Shown: positions 52,201 to 63,585 of the stretch, piece by piece
Numbering within the stretch: the first letter of the stretch is position 1
Layout: each line of letters opens with the position of its first letter
Origin: Hirsutella rhossiliensis
Taxonomy: Eukaryota > Ascomycota > Sordariomycetes > Hypocreales > Ophiocordycipitaceae
Assembly (NCBI RefSeq): GCF_020360975.1
Contig: NW_025408667.1
Coordinates: 11,780,001-11,844,000 of the forward strand
Reading direction: 5' to 3'
DNA length: 64,000 nt
Position numbers and translations under genes: made by a program
Notes under the pieces: model-generated
Databases searched by the model: none
Told to the model about the DNA's origin: nothing
The model's input: the letters and a program-made list of their open reading frames with translations, nothing else

Positions 52201-54240
52201 AAGAACCACATGGAGTCTTTTCGGTTCACTTTCCATACGCTGACCCTAAGGGGGTGGTGGTAAAAGCCCCTTTCCAAGTCGATCTGGAGCCGTTGCAAGC
52301 TCAGAAGAGAGTCCGGGTTCAGGATGATCCTGAAGAGGAGGCTCACCCTGAGGGGTGGGTTGCTCTCTTGGAGGAGCGGCATTTCAAGCCGACCTTGAAG
52401 GCCTGATGAAAGAATCGCGTTTGAAAGCTCTGGAACCATTTGATCAACCAGAGCTGGATCAGTCATACATCGACCGTTTTGCCGACTTCGTCCCGGTGCC
52501 AATTGAGGACGGGGTGCACGGAGCCTTCACAGCAGGAAGGTTGTTCAGACCGAAAAGCGCAAAAGTCCACAAGAGAGACCTACCCGAGCCTCCACAGACG
52601 CAGAAGCAACTAGAAAAACACCCGTATAGAGAGGAATTCACCCAGGCTCAGAGAGACCACCTGGCCTCACATGCGGAAATGGGCTCGTTTGACGAGGTCT
52701 TCTGGACGAAGGCTGCTGGAAAGCAGGTCCTCGGTTGCAAGTGGGTATTCATCTATAAGACTGATAAGCACGGCAATCTCCAAAGTGCAAAGCTCGCCTC
52801 GTTGTCTGTGGCAATCAGCAAGAAAAGGGGACCTGCCTACTCGAGCGACTACCCTCGCAGGAATGTCGTTTCGTACGCTAATGGCCATTGCCGCGGAACA
52901 CGACCTCGAATTGGAACAGATGGATGCAGTCAATGCTTTTGTTCATGCCCCCCTCGACGACGAAGAAGTTATCTTCATGAGGATGCCACCGGGGTTCCAG
53001 AAGAGGGGGAAAGTCCTACGCCTGAGAAAAGCTCTCTACGGACTACGCCGCTCGCCGCTCCTCTGGCAACAGATGCTTACGTCGTCTCTAGAGGAACTGG
53101 GATTCAGAAAAGTTCCCAGGAGCCGTGTGTCATGGTGAAGGAGCGGTGACCGTCTTCTTCTACGTTGATGACATCATCTGGGCATTCCGGAAGGAGGACG
53201 AAGGGGTCGTCGAAGAAGCTACTCGGGGACTACAGAAAAGATCAACCTAACTCGGCTTGAGAACCTCGCTGGTTCTTGGGGATTCGTATCCTCCGCGATC
53301 GTCAAAGGAAGACGCTTTGGCTGACGCAAGACGCCTATATCGACAAGATCGCGTATAAGTTCCTGTTAAACAACGACAACGCCCCTGAGTCTCTCAAGCT
53401 CCCAGACACGCCAATGATCTCTGACGAAGAGCTCCTGCCAGCTACAAGCCAAGCAAATGAAAGGGAAAAACATCAGTATCTCCAGAAGGTTGGTTCCGTG
53501 CTCTTCTCAGCAATTTCAACGCGACCAGATATTGCGTTTGCCGTATCCCGACTGGCAAGACATAACCACAATCCCGATGAGAAGCACCAGAAAGCAGCAG
53601 ACAGAGTTATCCTCTTCCTCTTTGCAACGAGATCGTACGCGTTACGTCTCGGAGGAGGATCGAAGGAAGCGGAGCTGTTCCTCTGTTCGAGTGACGCATC
53701 GTTCGCAGACAATTCAGTCGACAGGAAGAGCTCACAAGGCTACGTCATGACCCTATTTGGAGGATCAGTGGCGTGGAGAGCGTCAAAGCAAGCGACAGTC
53801 ACGACGTCAAGCACGGAGGCTGAGTTGCTTGCTCTCTCAGAGGCGTCAAAGGAGGCGATCTTCCTGAGCCGTCTGTTGAATTCCTGGACATCCGAATTCC
53901 CTCTCCGTTGGTAGTGGAATGCGACAATGCCCAGACGATCAGACTTCTCAAAGAGGAGAGTACGAAGCTCTCGACGAGACTGAGGCACGTAGACATTCAT
54001 CAGCATTGGCTACGACAAGAGGTTCAAGATGCTCGAATTCGGGTCAATTGGGTGCCTACGACACATATGCGAGCAGATGGCTTGACGAAGGCATTGCCGA
54101 GGCAGAAGCTCCTCGAGTTCCAACGAATGGTTGGGCTTGAGGAGATAAAGGAACGATTGAGTAGAGAGGCCAAGCTTGAAGAATTACGAGATGTGATACA
54201 TCCCGTGATAGCCATAAAAGAGGCCCAGGGCGAGAGATGA
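49245..54240 (+). pseudogene. Copia gag-pol polyprotein, multiple frameshifts
   Basis: Gag starts MSKSSAAPARAILSGPSNWD (49245) with a shift near 49310, then 49474-49950; the knuckle CLACRRKGHELEGC is at 50262-50303. Pol: YCPGFSSSLVSLQTL and LWHARLGHPGPMALHKL (about 51020-51075); integrase VMFITDAFSGMVFPYF, NVVRSDGELFTK (51385) and QDQNGGAERSGG (51480-51510); RT LELEQMDAVNAFVHAPLDDE (52900-52970), YVDDIIWAF (53161-53187); RNase H SSQGYVMTLFGGSVAW, SSTEAELLAL (53810-53840), then VDIHQHWLRQEV to 54240. Breaks: near 49310, 49925, 50530, 51093 (taa), 51515, 51750, 52170, 52810, 53140 and 53915. Order and length are normal for copia (about 1500 aa). Confidence 0.88.
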
Positions 54241-54300
54241 GTCGTGCACGACATTCCCGCATCTCTAGCAACGTCCTGGTTGGCCGTCACTAAGGGGGTG

Positions 54301-54639
54301 TGTTGCGAAGCCGCTCGTAGGACCTCTAGAGGTTCCCTGCTTGCTGATGCTCCTGCTGAGACAGTCAGCCAGGACGTCAGGCCTGCTTTCTGATGCGTCG
54401 GCTGAGACAGTCAGCCCGGCCGTCAGGGACGGTGTCCTAGGAAAAAGTGGGGGGGGGGGCGCAGCCACCCCCGACGATTGACGGAGGTGTGAGGCAGACG
54501 GAGAAGATCGAGATTGTGGCCAGGAATAAAAGGGCGAGGAAGGAAGGAACAGACACAGAGAACAGAAGGGAAAATGGAGCAGCACCGGACGATTCTGAAA
54601 TACTAACTTTATGCCTATTTGGCCCTACTATTCGTGACA
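54301..54639 (+). repeat. 3' LTR of copia element
   Basis: 339 bp; starts right after the polypurine tract and ends cgtgaca. It differs from the 5' LTR mostly by longer g- and a-runs and a small insertion near 54450-54465. Confidence 0.92.
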
Positions 54640-54642
54640 ATA

Positions 54643-57053
54643 ACGTACCCCACTGCGTCATGCAACGCACTAGGTCATGCAACAATTTTCAACACCTGAC
54701 GCGTCTTCTTCAAATTGACGCGATATGGACCACAACACTCGTATTGCAGAGGCAATTATAGAACTGCAATCCCAAGATCGCCCTAAATATGCAGAGACCG
54801 CGAGGAGATACAATATCGACAAATCCACGCTGTGGCGCCGCTTCAAAGGCAAAACAGCCTCAAATCACGACGCGAACTCTTACTCGCGACAGAAACTCAC
54901 CAGCGCGCAGGAGGAGATTCTTATTGGGCACGTCAATAAGCTGACCGACCGTGGTATCCCGCCTACCCCTCAGATGTTGAAGAATATCGCCGAGGAAATC
55001 GCAGGGACAGAGCTTGGTGTCAACTGGGTGAGCCGCTTCCGCAAGCGACACCATGACCGTCTTTCGAGCTTGTATTTGCGCACCATAGATCATCAGCGGA
55101 AGGCTGCTGATAATTCAGGCATTTCCAAAACTTCTTCAATCTAGTAAGACTGCTTTTATCGTCATTTCAAGGGTATACTGCCGACAATACTCGGTCAAAT
55201 GCCGTAAAGTCGCCATTTCTGACCGAATCCAACTAGCTCCGCGAAAAGATCGAAAAGTACAACATCAGTCCCTCAAATGTTTATAATTTTGACGAGAAGG
55301 GATTCCAAATTGGTCTCTCTCGCTCCACCAAGCGAGTTGTCCCCAAAGAAGCCCTCAGGCGCGGAAAACTGGTCGGGGCAAGCCAAGACGGGAACCGGGA
55401 GTTCATCACGCTGATCGCTGCCATATGTGCAGATTATTCGTACCTGCCACCGGCCCTCATTTACAAAGGGGAGTCAAAAGACTTCCAAGATACTTGGCTT
55501 GAGGATTTTGACCATTCCAGCGAAGTAGCCTTCTTCGCCAGTACGGAAAACGGCTGGAGCTGTGACGCACTGGGTTTACACTGGCTTCAGCGCATATTTG
55601 ACTGCCATACGAAGCAAAAGGCTGGTCGTGCCTACCGTCTCTTAATTTTAGACGGTCACAATAGTCACATTAACCTGAAATTCATTGACTATGCCGATCG
55701 GAATCGAATTCTCATTGCTGTGTTGCCATCGCACTCAACTCATCGGCTTCAACCACTCGATGTTGGCCTGTTTTCCGCACTCTCCACCTATTATGCTCAA
55801 GGTTCCGACCAGCTGATGTCCATTGGATGGGGGTTAATTCGCCTTACCAAACGGAACTTTTGGCCACTCTTTCGTGATGCGTGGATCCAGGCATTTACGG
55901 CCAAAAATATCGAGGCTGGTTGGCGGGCCACAGGAATCCATCCACTCGACCCCGGCAAAGCATTGTCCAAGATTAGCCACAGCAGTGATGTGACACCCCC
56001 ACAAACTGCATCTGAGGAAAGGGCGATGAAGACTCCAGGCTCTCTACGGGCTATTCGGCGCATTACCCGCCGTCTCCGCAAGGAAGGGCTGATGGACTCC
56101 CGAGTCACAGCGCTCTCCCGAGCATCAGAGAAACTGGCGACACAATATGAGCTCGTACAACACGAAAATCGAGATATACAGGAAGCGCTCAAACTTGCAC
56201 ATAAAAAAGGGAAACGCAGAAAGGCCTTGGGCCTTTTCAATCCAGAAGAAAGTGGTGGCCAGCCGGTCTTTTTCAGTCCAGCCAAGGTGGAACTGGCGCG
56301 GCGACGTCAGACGGACAAGGCACAGGCCGACGAGCAGCGCAAGCAAGCCATTGAAGATCGTCGACTCCAGGTAGCCATATCACGTGAAGAAAGGCTCGAG
56401 AATCTGCCGAGAAGAAAAACAGCGGGCTGCAATGCGTCAGGCCTTGCGAGAGCAGCGTTCTCGAGAGAAGACAGAGCGTGCTGCGGAGCGCGAGGCAAAG
56501 CGAGCTGAGAAACGGGAGGCCGCAGCAAAATTAAAAGCAGAGAGGTCTGCACGCGAGGCTGAACGCCAGGCAATTCGGGAAGTCAAGTTTGAGGTAGCTG
56601 CTACGTCAAAGCCTGGTGTAAGAGGGCACAAAAGACATGGTAGCGGTGAGAAAAACGAGGGGCGTTGGAAGCGGGTTTGCGCGACGGGCAATCAACCACG
56701 CAACAACTCGGAGGAAGAAAGGGCAAAGATTGGTTCTGAAGCTTCAGTGGCTCGAGACCACAGTCCCGGAGCTTTAGGGGTAAAAGACATACCTCCCGTT
56801 CGACGGAAGCGCAGGGAAGTATGGAGGCCGGTTTCTCAGTCTCTCAGGTCTGGGCGGACCACAAGACCGCCTGCTCATATTTCCTAAGAAAACCATCATA
56901 TAGATAGACTCTGTATGAAGTGTTTCACATAATTGTAATGTTTAATAGTATTTTAAATGGTTGTGTCGGTTGCAGGATTGATTTTCGCTCTGGCTTGCCG
57001 GTCGAGCAATTTGTTGCATGACGTGGTGCGTTGCATGACTCAGTGAGGTACGT
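54643..57053 (+). mobile_element. pogo-like element (family 5), copy A
   Basis: TIRs acgtaccccactgcgtcatg (left) and the inverse of acgtacctcactgagtcatg (right, ending 57053); TA at 54641-54642 and 57054-57055. Inside each TIR the motif gtcatgcaac occurs twice. Copia inserted at its extreme left end: the copia TSD ataac covers the TA and the first two bases. 2411 bp; the same element lies inverted at 58715-61114. Confidence 0.92.
54725..56886 (+). pseudogene. pogo-like transposase (family 5), long C-terminal tail
   Basis: Starts MDHNTRIAEAIIELQSQDRP. HTH: YAETARRYNIDKSTLWRRFK. Tc5-type: GVNWVSRFRKRHHDRL. A gap follows (55142-55235: stops in all frames, possibly an intron or ancestral deletion because copy B has it too). 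DDE: VYNFDEKGFQIG (55280-55310), RLLILDGHNSHINLKFID (55640-55690), RLQPLDVGLFSALSTYY (55747-55795). After GWRATGIHPLDPGK comes an unusually long, highly charged helix (KTERAAEREAKRAEKREAAA, SAREAERQAIREVKF) that probably forms a coiled coil, ending RTTRPPAHIS. One more shift lies near 56400. The total is about 700 aa, longer than the usual 550. Confidence 0.87.
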
Positions 57054-57055
57054 TA

Positions 57056-57937
57056 GTCAGGCGAGGCTGGTCCGTGAAATTCACCTGGGCACCAGCCAAG
57101 GAAGTACGGCTCGCATGGGCATCGGCCGCCAAGACGGCAGCGAAGAAAGCAACTCAAGCAGGAGCCGTGGCAGAGGAGCCGTCGTGCAGAGCCAGATCCA
57201 CCACCCTTCGTCTGGCACTCGCTCGACAACAGCGTGACAAGCTTCCGGAAAATGTGGGAAAACACTCAAAACGCATCGACGAGGCTTTGCCAGGGAAGCA
57301 CACCCGCACTCTTTACGATTCTCTGTCAAGAAAAGAAGCCGACATTCTCGTCCAGCTTCGCACCGGCATGTCGCGACTGAATGGGTACCTACATGCGATA
57401 GGAGCTACAGATTCGGATTTGTGTGGTTGTGGACAGGCACGAGAAACAATTGATCACTTTCTCTTTCGATGCACAAAGTGGATTACGCAACGGAACATTC
57501 TCTTCGAATGCGCGAGGGCCAAGATTGGGAACTTGTCTTTCTTCTTGGGAGGAAAGGCTGCATCGGATGGCGACAAATGGAAGCCAGACGTGCAGGCTGT
57601 TCGTGCGGCGATCAAATTTGCAATTGAGACGGAACGGCTCGACAGAAACCAGCAACCATCAGAAAACAATTGAACTCTAATAGGCAACTGCACTAACACA
57701 TCTCAGCTTCGAACTGGCAGACCGCGCTTCAGCTGCTGCGAATAGGATGCTGAACACTTGGAGAATTCGGCCTTCAAGCAGGCCTGTCACGGAGAGAGTA
57801 GCGGCGAGGTTGGTGTAGCGTATGCTGACCCGTGGGGCTTAAGGTGTTACGCATTAATGTATTGAAATGTCAGTAGCTTTTACGTCTAGGCCCTATAGGA
57901 GAAATCCTCCGGGTGAAATACACATACATACATACAC
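57056..57937 (+). mobile_element. LINE 3' end, 5'-truncated
   Basis: Contains the C-terminal part of ORF2 followed by a 3' UTR and a terminal (cata)n microsatellite (57920-57937). Its last 105 bp match the short tail inserted at 10402-10512. The 5' side stops at the right end of pogo copy A. No TSD could be identified, because the left flank is gone. Confidence 0.8.
57074..57673 (+). pseudogene. LINE ORF2 C-terminus (RNase H end and zinc motif)
   Basis: Begins in the last part of an RNase H domain (KFTWAPAKEVRLAWASAAK). It then has the typical LINE end: LYDSLSRKEADILVQLRTGM, followed by the Cys/His motif DLCGCGQARETIDHFLFRC (CxC...H...C). This tail helps bind LINE RNA. The 200 codons are open to the stop at 57671-57673. 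Only the N-terminal RT/EN part is missing. Confidence 0.8.
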
Positions 57938-57978
57938 CGACATTTGTCTCAACGTCAATCCGGGACAGCTCAACAACA

Positions 57979-58262
57979 ATGGCGCCGATTGACGAGGCTC
58001 TTGATTTTCTGAAATCTTCGGAATCCGTGAATTATGCCGATACTGCACGGAAATTCAACTGTGACGAGACTACGTTGCGACGGCGACATCAAGGCAAACA
58101 GCGGTCAAGACGTGATGCCGACTCATTGTATAAATCACGGCTGTCAAAGCAGCAAGAACGAGATCTTATTGCTTATATTCACAAGCTTTCAGCACGCGGC
58201 ATTCCGCCTACCTTGTCTATGATCAAGAATTTCGCTCAGGATATCGCGAAAGTGGAGGTCGG
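57979..58262 (+). pseudogene. pogo-like transposase N-terminal fragment
   Basis: MAPIDEALDFLKSSESVNYA, then HTH YADTARKFNCDETTLRRRHQ and KLSARGIPPTLSMIKNFAQD, clearly related to but distinct from family 5. It breaks at KVEVGK, before the DNA-binding domain ends, and continues into unrelated tandem repeats. Confidence 0.75.
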
Positions 58263-58714
58263 AAAGCATTTGATGCGTTTTTGCGTGTCCCTACGCACAC
58301 TGGGGCGTTGGGCACGGCACCAAGCATCAAAGACACCGGCTGCCGAACGCACAGCCATGTGAACAGGCAGCCGTGTGAACAGGCAGCCGTGTGAGACAGG
58401 CAGCCGTGTGAACAGGCATCGGTATGTGGCTGCCTGGTAAACCGGCCGGATCACCTAGATAGTCCGACCTGGCTGCCTCCTACATAAGGATGAGGCAGTC
58501 ATAGCTTATTTGGAGAGACAACCATCCCACTTCATCTCATCCATATGCAAAATGCATCAGATTGGTAGCAATTCCTACCCTTTGCTTTGATTAGCACCAG
58601 TGAGCCATTGTGTAAGCCTCACACCATAGCTCAAGTCTGCTTGGGCACCACACGTGAGCCGTTGACTCGGGCTCGCACCAAAAAAAAAACACCAAAAACA
58701 ACCATCGTGACTTA
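58263..58714. repeat. Tandem repeats and unassigned spacer
   Basis: gccgtgtgaacaggca is repeated at about 58368, 58384 and 58401-58415, with inverted text ggctgcctg at 58428-58436. The rest to 58714 has an a-run (58680-58689) but no gene. Confidence 0.55.
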
Positions 58715-61114
58715 ACGTACCTCACTGAGTCATGCAACGCACCACGTCATGCAACAAATTGCCCGACCGGCAAGCCAGAGCGAAAATTAATCCTGCAACC
58801 GACACAACCATTTAAAATACTATTAAACATTACAATATGTGAAACACTTCATACAGAGTCTATCTATATGATGGTTTTCTTAGGAAATATGAGCAGGCGG
58901 TCTTGTGGTCCGCCCAGACCTGAGAGACTGAGAAACCGGCCTCCATACTTCCCTGCGCTTCCGTCGAACGGGAGGTATGTCTTTACCCCTAAAGCTCCGG
59001 GACTGTGGTCTCGAGCCACTGAAGCTTCAGAACCAATCTTTACCCTTTCTTCCTCCGAGTTGTTGCGTGGTTGAATGCCCGTCGCGCAAACCCGCTTCCA
59101 ACGCCCTCGTTTTCTCACCGCTACCATGTCTTTGTGCCCTCTTACACCAGGCTTTGACGTAGCAGCTACCTCAAACTTGACTTCCCGAATAGCCTGGCGT
59201 TCAGCCTCGCGTGCAGACCTCTCTGCTTTTAATTTTGCTGCGGCCTCCCGTTTCTCAGCTCGCTTTGCCTCGCGCTCCGCAGCACGCTCTGTCTTCTCTC
59301 GAGAACGCTGCTCTCGCAAGGCCTGACGCATTGCAGCCCGCTGTTTTCTTCTCGGCAGATTCTCGAGCCTTTTCTTCACGTGATATGGCTACCTGGAGTC
59401 GACGATCTTCAATGGCTTGCTTGCGCTGCTCGTCGGCCTGTGCCTTGTCCGTCTGACGTCGCCGCGCCAGTTCCACCTTGGCTGGACTGAAAAAGACCGG
59501 CTGGCCACCACTTTCTTCCGGATTGAAAAGGCCCAAGGCCTTTCTGCGTTTCCTTTATGTGCAAGTTTGAGCGCTTCCTGTAGATCTCGATTTTCGTGTT
59601 GTACGAGCTCATATTGTGTCGCCAGTTTCTCTGATGCTCGGGAGAGCGCTGTGACTCGGGAGTCCATCAGCCCTTCCTTGCGGAGACGGCGGGTAATGCG
59701 CCGAATAGCCCGAAGAGAGCCTGGAGTCTTCATCGCCCTTTCCTCAGATGCAGTTTGTGGGGGTGTCACATCACTGCTGTGGCTAATCTTGGACAATACT
59801 TTGCCGGGGTCGAGTGGATGGATTCCTGTGGCCCGCCAACCAGCCTCGATATTTTTGGCCGTAAATGCCTGGTTCCACGCATCACGAAAGAGTGGCCAAA
59901 AATTCCGTTTGGTAAGGCGAATTAACCCCCATCCAATGGACATCAGCTGGTCGGAACCTTGAGCATAATAGGTGGAGAGTGCGGAAAACAGGCCAACATC
60001 GAGTGGTTGAAGCCGATGAGTTGAGTGCGATGGCAACACAGCAATGAGAATTCGATTCCGATCGGCATAGTCAATGAATTTCAGGTTAATGTGACTATTG
60101 TGACCGTCTAAAATTAAGAGACGGTAGGCACGACCAGCCTTTTGCTTCGTATGGCAGTCAAATATGCGCTGAAGCCAGTGTAAACCCAGTGCATCACAGC
60201 TCCAGCCGTTTTCCGTACTGGCGAAGAAGGCTACTTCGCTGGAATGGTCAAAATCCTCAAGCCAAGTATCTTGAAAGTCTTTTGACTCCCCTTTGTAAAT
60301 GAGGGCCGGTGGCAGGTACGAATAATCTGCACATATGGCAGCGATCAGCGTGATGAACTCCCGGTTCCCGTCTTGGCTTGCCCCGACCAGTTTTCCGCGC
60401 CTGAGGGCTTCTCGGGGGACAACTCGCTTGGTGGAGCGAGAGAGACCAATTTGGAATCCCTTCTCGTCAAAATTATAAACATTTGAGGACTGATGTTGTA
60501 CTTTTCGATCTTTTCGCGGAGCTAGTTGGATTCGGTCAGAAATGGCGACTTTACGGCATTTGACCGAGTATTGTCGGCAGTATACCCTTGAAATGACGAT
60601 AAAAGCAGTCTTACTAGATTGAAGAAGTTTTGAAATGCCTGGAATTATCAGCAGCCTTCCGCTGATGATCTATGGTGCGCAAATACAAGCTCGAAAGACG
60701 GTCATGGTGTCGCTTGCGGAAGCGGCTCACCCAGTTGACACCAAGCTCTGTCCCTGCGATTTCCTCGGCGATATTCTTCAACATCTGAGGGTAGGCGGGA
60801 TACCACGGTCGGTCAGCTTATTGACGTGCCCAATAAGAATCTCCTCCTGCGCGCTGGTGAGTTTCTGTCGCGAGTAAGAGTTCGCGTCGTGATTTGAGGC
60901 TGTTTTGCCTTTGAAGCGGCGCCACAGCGTGGATTTGTCGATATTGTATCTCCTCGCGGTCTCTGCATATTTAGGGCGATCTTGGGATTGCAGTTCTATA
61001 ATTGCCTCTGCAATACGAGGGTTGTGATCCATATCGCGTCAATTTGAAGAAGACGCGTCAGGTGTTGAAAATTGTTGCATGACCTAGTGCGTTGCATGAC
61101 GCAGTGGGGTACGT
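58715..61114 (-). mobile_element. pogo-like element (family 5), copy B, inverted
   Basis: 2400 bp; TA at 58713-58714 and 61115-61116. Near-identical to copy A in reverse orientation, including the same breaks in the coding sequence, with a few single-base differences. Copies A and B are 1.66 kb apart and can pair over 2.4 kb. Confidence 0.93.
58880..61032 (-). pseudogene. pogo-like transposase (family 5), copy B
   Basis: Same architecture as copy A: start MDHNPRIAEAIIELQSQDRP at 61032, HTH, Tc5-type domain, the shared gap, DDE core with LLILDGHNSH (about 60110) and RLQPLDVGLF (60010-59980), and the charged helix tail. Differences from A include Thr to Pro at residue 5, an extra shift in the DNA-binding domain (near 60785), a shift near 59550 (KGNAERPWAF) and another near 59135 in the tail. 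Shared lesions predate the duplication of the two copies; private ones came later. Confidence 0.87.
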
Positions 61115-61403
61115 TACATAAGTCGCCCCCACGAGCTTACCCAAGCTCACCACCCCCCACGAGCTTACCCCAAAGCTCATCAATCCTTTGGCTTGCTAAC
61201 CAGCTAACCTTGTGGTGCGACCGACACCCTTGACAGCTAGCAGCCAACATTTCTTCACCCTCGTGATAACGCTAGAGGGTCAATACCGTTGCATTAAGGT
61301 GTCTTTCGCTCGTGACGACTTTGGTGATAGGAAGTTTTGCGAAAGCCCGTGTAATCGTATATCACTATCGCAAGTGTCAGCTGGCAAGCAAACCGACCAC
61401 ACA

Positions 61404-63520
61404 ATGGCCAAACCGACCAACGAAGGAAGCTCGGTCAAGCAAGCTGACGATAGAAGCTCGCCACGCCCGGCTGAAGAAGATGATGCACCCCGGCTACCGG
61501 ACGCAGTCCAGCAACGCCGCCCGAAGCGCAACAGAGTCTCTCTCAACCCCAAGGACAATCATTCGCAATTGGCAGACCAATTACAGCAGCTCCCAGAAGC
61601 TCTCAACGCGTGGAAATGGTCCATCCGATTCCTCAAGCTGATGCGAGACAAATCTAAGAAAGCTCTCGATACCTTCACAGTCCGTGACAAGGAAGCATGT
61701 GAAGCTCTGGAAGATCTCCTTTTCCACGTCTGTGCTCATCAAATCAGCCTACGCGAAGTGTTGGCTGTACCACAAGCCGGCATCTCGGACCTCGAACATG
61801 TGCCTGCATGGAGAGCAGTGGTGGAAAAAGCCTATATTGTGCCGGAACCCACAGAGGACAACATGATGAAATTGATCTCGAAGATCACGCCCAAGGAAGT
61901 TGATTCGAGGTCAATGACATCCAATTTGGTATATCTTCCGGATGCCAACCAACAACTTCCCACGGAACAGCGAGGTATAAATTCTCAAGCTATGTTGCAG
62001 TCAACGGAACCCCCAAAGGCGCCAACTCAGTCACAATCACCTCCAGGCGTGAGGAAGCAGAAAGGAAGCCGGCATAGCCACCACAGCCGCCGCGACCGCC
62101 GCAGTCACCACAAACATCGCAGATACCTACGACTAGATGATTCAAGCGACTCGGAATCTTCTTCTTCCAGCAGCAGCAGCTCTGGAAGCAGCATTGGCAT
62201 TGGATACGCTCACAGCCGCCGGAGCGCCTCTCTCCCTACCACACAGACCTTTCAAACCTCTAGTGATGTGGAAGCTGTTGCCAAGAGGCTCAAACGTGAC
62301 AACATGGGTGTTTTCAACCCCAATCACAAGGATCCTCATAAACAAGGCCTTGTGTCCCTCTCAAGCGGCAGCAATGTGTACACGGATGTGTATCTCTTCT
62401 GTGAGCGCCTGCGAATGTACAAGGATCTCGACTCCTACGCCTTGTCGCAGCACTATATGTCTTTCCTTGCCGGCGGAGCTCTACAGTGGTTCATGAATGA
62501 ACTTTCCATCGAGCAGAAGGATCGCCTTATGAAGTCATCAGTAGAGCGTTTCTGTAAAATGCTCATCAAGCGATTCCAACGCCCAGCAGCAGAGGTCTCA
62601 AGGAATTACACGGCATTCCGTATACCGTGTCAATGTGGAATGCTGGTGAAGTCTCCTTGCCTCAATGGATTCAACGGAAAGTCTCCCTAGCAAGGCAAAT
62701 CAACATCGAAAAGGACTACCAAATCATCCAAAGCATCCACCCCTTGATTGCGGTCCAAATCGCTACTCACCTCTCTGTGCCCACTAAACGCACGCCAATT
62801 GATAAGTGGGTACGAGAAATCGAGGAACGCCGACCCCTGATCTCCGCAGCATTGGAATTTCGCGGCAGATACGATGAACGCCCCCAAGGCCGTGACCGTG
62901 ACCGCAACTACCAAAGTCGTGATCGTAGTCGTGATCGTGATCGCAGCTTTAGGAACGATAGCCACGACCGCGACCGCAGCTATCAGCGAGATCACTACCA
63001 ACGCGATCGAGGCCTTGACCGCAGAGACCGCAGCAACCCCAGCAGCGACTCACGGGCCAAGGAAAGGCGAGAGAACCGCCCCAAAGATCCTCAGCTCAAT
63101 GAGCGAAGCGGCAGCTATGAGAAAAAGGTCCGCTTTGAGAAAAATTACCTTGCCAGCGAGGACGAAAACAAGCAAGATGCTCCAGACGACAAGAAAACCG
63201 CCATTTCCGACGACGATGAAGCCAGTGATGTAGGATCAGACGCTTCTATCGAGGAATACTACGTCTGTATGACCTCAACTCCTGAGAATCTTGGACAACA
63301 AGGAAACCACCAATGCCGGAAGTGTAACCGCAAGTTCCTCCCGCAGTGTGTTATTTGAGCACACACAAGCACGCTGCTGTGTGTCTGCTCAACAGCTCCA
63401 GCAGGAGGCGACCCCAGCAAGACCTTCGTTATGTGGGAAATGCTACGCCCGATTTCCCTCACGCAATGCACTCTTCAGGCACCTTCCTGACTGCGTGTGA
63501 CAGCCCAAGGCCCACTCAAA
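61404..63520 (+). pseudogene. Ty3/gypsy Gag with C2HC fingers, two frameshifts
   Basis: Starts MAKPTNEGSSVKQADDRSSP. A low-complexity Arg/His/Ser region (about 62040-62200) precedes the capsid-like retrotransposon gag domain (VYTDVYLFCERLRMYKDLDS, GGALQWFMNEL, MLIKRFQRP; 62375-62590). After a shift near 62630 it continues SMWNAGEVSLPQWIQRKVSL, an RD-rich tract (62880-63080) and an acidic region. A second shift near 63340 leads to two fingers, CRKCNRKFLSRSVLFEH..C and CGKCYARFPSRNALFRHLPDC. Gag forms the particle around the RNA; the fingers take the place of the usual CCHC knuckle. Confidence 0.75.
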
Positions 63521-63585
63521 TGGAGAGGCATATAAAGCCGTAGAGCAGCACAATCCAATTCCTCCCCAGAAAGCCCAGTATCTTT

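Larger units (their letters stand above)
48843..54644 (+). mobile_element. Ty1/copia element with both LTRs, TSD ataac
   Basis: 5' LTR 48848-49174, 3' LTR 54301-54639, with ataac at 48843-48847 and 54640-54644. LTRs start tgttgcgaag and end cgtgaca. A polypurine tract aagggggtg precedes the 3' LTR. LTRs differ mainly in homopolymer lengths (for example the g-run near 54450), which suggests recent insertion. The internal region is a frameshifted gag-pol. The right TSD overlaps the first bases of the pogo element at 54643. Confidence 0.94.
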
